A stretch of 24,632 nucleotides of DNA from Clostridiales bacterium UBA5446 (GTDB lineage Bacteria > Bacillota > Clostridia > Oscillospirales > Oscillospiraceae), in NCBI GenBank assembly GCA_002427465.1, contig DIRC01000022.1:1-24632 (forward strand), written 5' to 3'. The position numbers and the translations under genes were made by a program. The notes beneath the pieces were generated by a model. It made no database searches, was not told the DNA's origin, and worked only from the letters and a program-made list of their open reading frames with translations. Positions 23,137 to 24,632 of this stretch are shown piece by piece (position 1 is the stretch's first letter; each line of letters opens with the position of its first letter).

Positions 23137-23207
23137 AAAATCCCGCTCTTTTGAGGGCAGAACTCAACGATTAGCAGCGCTGGACATGCGACCAGGCTGA
23201 TACTCAG

Positions 23208-23250
23208 AAAAAGACCAGATGGGAATAACCACCTCCCATCTGGTCTTTTT
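23208..23250. terminator. Bidirectional intrinsic terminator between dapB and the DUF1538 gene
   Basis: Perfect 17-bp stem (23208-23224 with 23234-23250) and 9-base loop. Its outer ends form an A-run and a T-run, so it works for dapB on the plus strand and for the converging DUF1538 gene on the minus strand. The 71 bases between dapB and the stem (23137-23207) hold nothing I recognise. Confidence 0.9.
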
Positions 23251-23264
23251 TGCTGCGATCTATA

Positions 23265-24632
23265 TCATATTATCGGTTCTGAGTCAAAATCACCTTGTGT
23301 TGTAAGCGTCTCCTCCATCGCTTCAGTAGGGGATATGAAAACTGCTATTTCACCATCCTGATCCAGTTGTCGATCACATAATAGACTATTTGCTATGGAT
23401 GCGCTCACGCGGATACCCGTAATTAATAATATGATTTCTTTCTCCGGCTGCAATTCGACATGTAGAATAGGCAACAAAACCTGATGATCCGCATCCGTGC
23501 CTCTTCCGTGTATGATGGTAGCTCCTGTCGCACCGGATTGGCGGGCTACTTCTACGACCTTTTCAGCAAACCCCCTGTTTACCACCACCATAATACAGTC
23601 ATGCTGCATGCTGATCTCCTCTTGCAAAAGCGGGGCTGAAGCACTTGTTTTTTCAAGTACAGGGTATGCAACTTTTTTATGTCTGAACACAGTTCCCAAG
23701 ACCATGATCGAAAAAACGGGAGCCATTGCCACCATTGCAATAACGCCAAATCCGTCCACCAGCACATTAGCCGTATCTATAACCGTAGCGGCTCCTTGAG
23801 CGAAAGCCAGTACAAAGGTTGCCGTCATCGGCCCCGAAGCAACTCCGCCGGCATCATAAGCAATCCCAACAAAAACCGGATTGGCTAGAAACGAAAGCAA
23901 CACGGAAATGGCGAATCCCGGAAGGAGAAAATACCACAGTTGAACCTCCGGAACGACAATCCTTACCATGGAAAGGGCAATCGCTAAGCCCACCCCTAGG
24001 GAAAGCGTTATTCTAATTAGCCGAAGGGGGATATGGCCACCGGTAACTTCTTCAATCTGCTCGCCCAATACATGCACCGCAGGTTCAACGAGAACCACAA
24101 TAAGCCCCATCAAGAAGGCGACCCCGATCAATAGCCAATGGTTCATTTTCGCAAGCTCCATACCGATAATTCGACCCATGTCCATAAATCCGGAGTTTAC
24201 GGCAGTCAGGAAAAGAGTAAGTCCCAGCAGAATGGCGACAAGTCCTTTTATTATTCCAAGAAGCTCATCAATTGGTAATTTGAACTTGGCAAAATTAAAA
24301 ATAAAGAATAATAATACTATCGGCAAAAGCGCGACGAGGGATTCAATGAAAATTGACGGAATTGCGGCTATTATGGGATCGAGGATACCTTCTGCTATGA
24401 CATACTCACCCACATCCCCTTGTATGTTTTTTTGCCCTGAAATGATGGACATGATGATCACGGCCAGTATTGGCCCGGCACTCATAATGCCAACCAGCCC
24501 GAAAGAATTTTCTCGCGCGCTCTTTCCGCCCTTCACTGTAGAAAGCCCAAGCGATAATGCGAGAACAAACGGAGTGGTAAGAGCGCCGGTGGTTGCACCG
24601 GAGGCATCAAAAGAGATGGCAAGAAACTCCTG
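23265..24632 (-). CDS. DUF1538 membrane protein with C-terminal PII-like domain, 5' end outside window
   Basis: The visible 455 codons continue unbroken to the right edge; a GTG at 24536 is internal, because codons upstream of it encode the DUF1538 motif DASGATTGALTTPFVLALSLG. A second, matching motif, YDAGGVASGPMTATFVLAF, appears about 230 residues later, so the membrane part is an internal duplication, probably a transporter with about ten or more helices. From about residue 338 (visible numbering) the hydrophobic part ends and a PII/GlnB-like domain of about 105 residues follows: CIMVVVNRGFAEKVVEVARQ, GATGATIIHGRGT and LQPEKEIILLIT. In related genomes DUF1538 proteins and PII-like proteins are neighbours; here they are fused. 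The gene looks more A/T-rich than the dap genes. The transported substrate is unknown. Confidence 0.85.
   Translation of the reverse strand, partial: QEFLAISFDASGATTGALTTPFVLALSLGLSTVKGGKSARENSFGLVGIMSAGPILAVIIMSIISGQKNIQGDVGEYVIAEGILDPIIAAIPSIFIESLVALLPIVLLFFIFNFAKFKLPIDELLGIIKGLVAILLGLTLFLTAVNSGFMDMGRIIGMELAKMNHWLLIGVAFLMGLIVVLVEPAVHVLGEQIEEVTGGHIPLRLIRITLSLGVGLAIALSMVRIVVPEVQLWYFLLPGFAISVLLSFLANPVFVGIAYDAGGVASGPMTATFVLAFAQGAATVIDTANVLVDGFGVIAMVAMAPVFSIMVLGTVFRHKKVAYPVLEKTSASAPLLQEEISMQHDCIMVVVNRGFAEKVVEVARQSGATGATIIHGRGTDADHQVLLPILHVELQPEKEIILLITGIRVSASIANSLLCDRQLDQDGEIAVFISPTEAMEETLTTQGDFDSEPII

Noticed and set aside
23137..23207. Small RNA or gene between dapB and the terminator
   Set aside because: No promoter, ribosome-binding site or stable structure other than the terminator was seen.
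24536..24632. GTG at 24536 as the start of the DUF1538 gene
   Set aside because: The frame stays open upstream to the window edge and encodes a conserved DUF1538 motif there, so the gene begins outside the window.

Overview
The window reads as chromosomal core DNA of an endospore-forming, Gram-positive member of the Clostridia, probably an Oscillospiraceae/Ruminococcaceae-like lineage. It carries sigH, spoIVA, spoIIM, cwlD and a SpoIID-family gene together with Firmicutes housekeeping neighbourhoods (trmK-nif3, ruvCAB, queA-tgt-yajC-yrzE, spoIIM-xerD). The genus is inferred only loosely. No rRNA, tRNA, insertion sequence, prophage or CRISPR array was found.

Layout. Positions 1-20147 are almost entirely minus strand. 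From right to left they hold: a SpoIID/LytB-domain secreted protein, queA and tgt (one likely operon); yajC and a TIGR04086/YrzE-type membrane protein; spoIIM and xerD; ruvC-ruvA-ruvB; sigH with a double zinc-ribbon protein; a small CxxC (DUF1858-type) protein; trmK-nif3; spoIVA behind a sigma-E-like promoter; an aspartate aminotransferase, cwlD, radA and a DUF6873 pentein-like gene in tight, partly overlapping order; a second tyrosine recombinase with its own near-consensus promoter; and a truncated MBOAT O-acyltransferase at the left edge. On the plus strand, 20350-23136 is a lysine/diaminopimelate operon asd-dapA-dapB whose asd belongs to the archaeal/fungal-like class. A strong bidirectional terminator separates it from the last gene, a minus-strand DUF1538 membrane protein that runs off the right edge and carries a C-terminal PII-like domain.

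How the genes fit together. Sporulation genes are mixed with DNA repair and recombination (radA, ruvCAB, two Xer-type recombinases), queuosine tRNA modification (queA, tgt), protein export (yajC) and cell-wall precursor synthesis (asd-dapA-dapB). Several promoters can be read directly as -35/-10 pairs, and perfect or near-perfect hairpins mark most transcript ends, so transcription units can be proposed with fair confidence.

Novelty. Most of the window is ordinary. The parts most worth a second look are the DUF1538-PII fusion, a hairpin that buries the only ribosome-binding site of the yrzE-like gene, a sigma-E -35 box lying inside a terminator arm upstream of spoIVA, the trmK start with no ribosome-binding site, the repeat-rich 304-base region upstream of spoIIM, and the uncharacterised N-terminal half of the SpoIID-family protein. 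I do not see a clear new multi-gene system.
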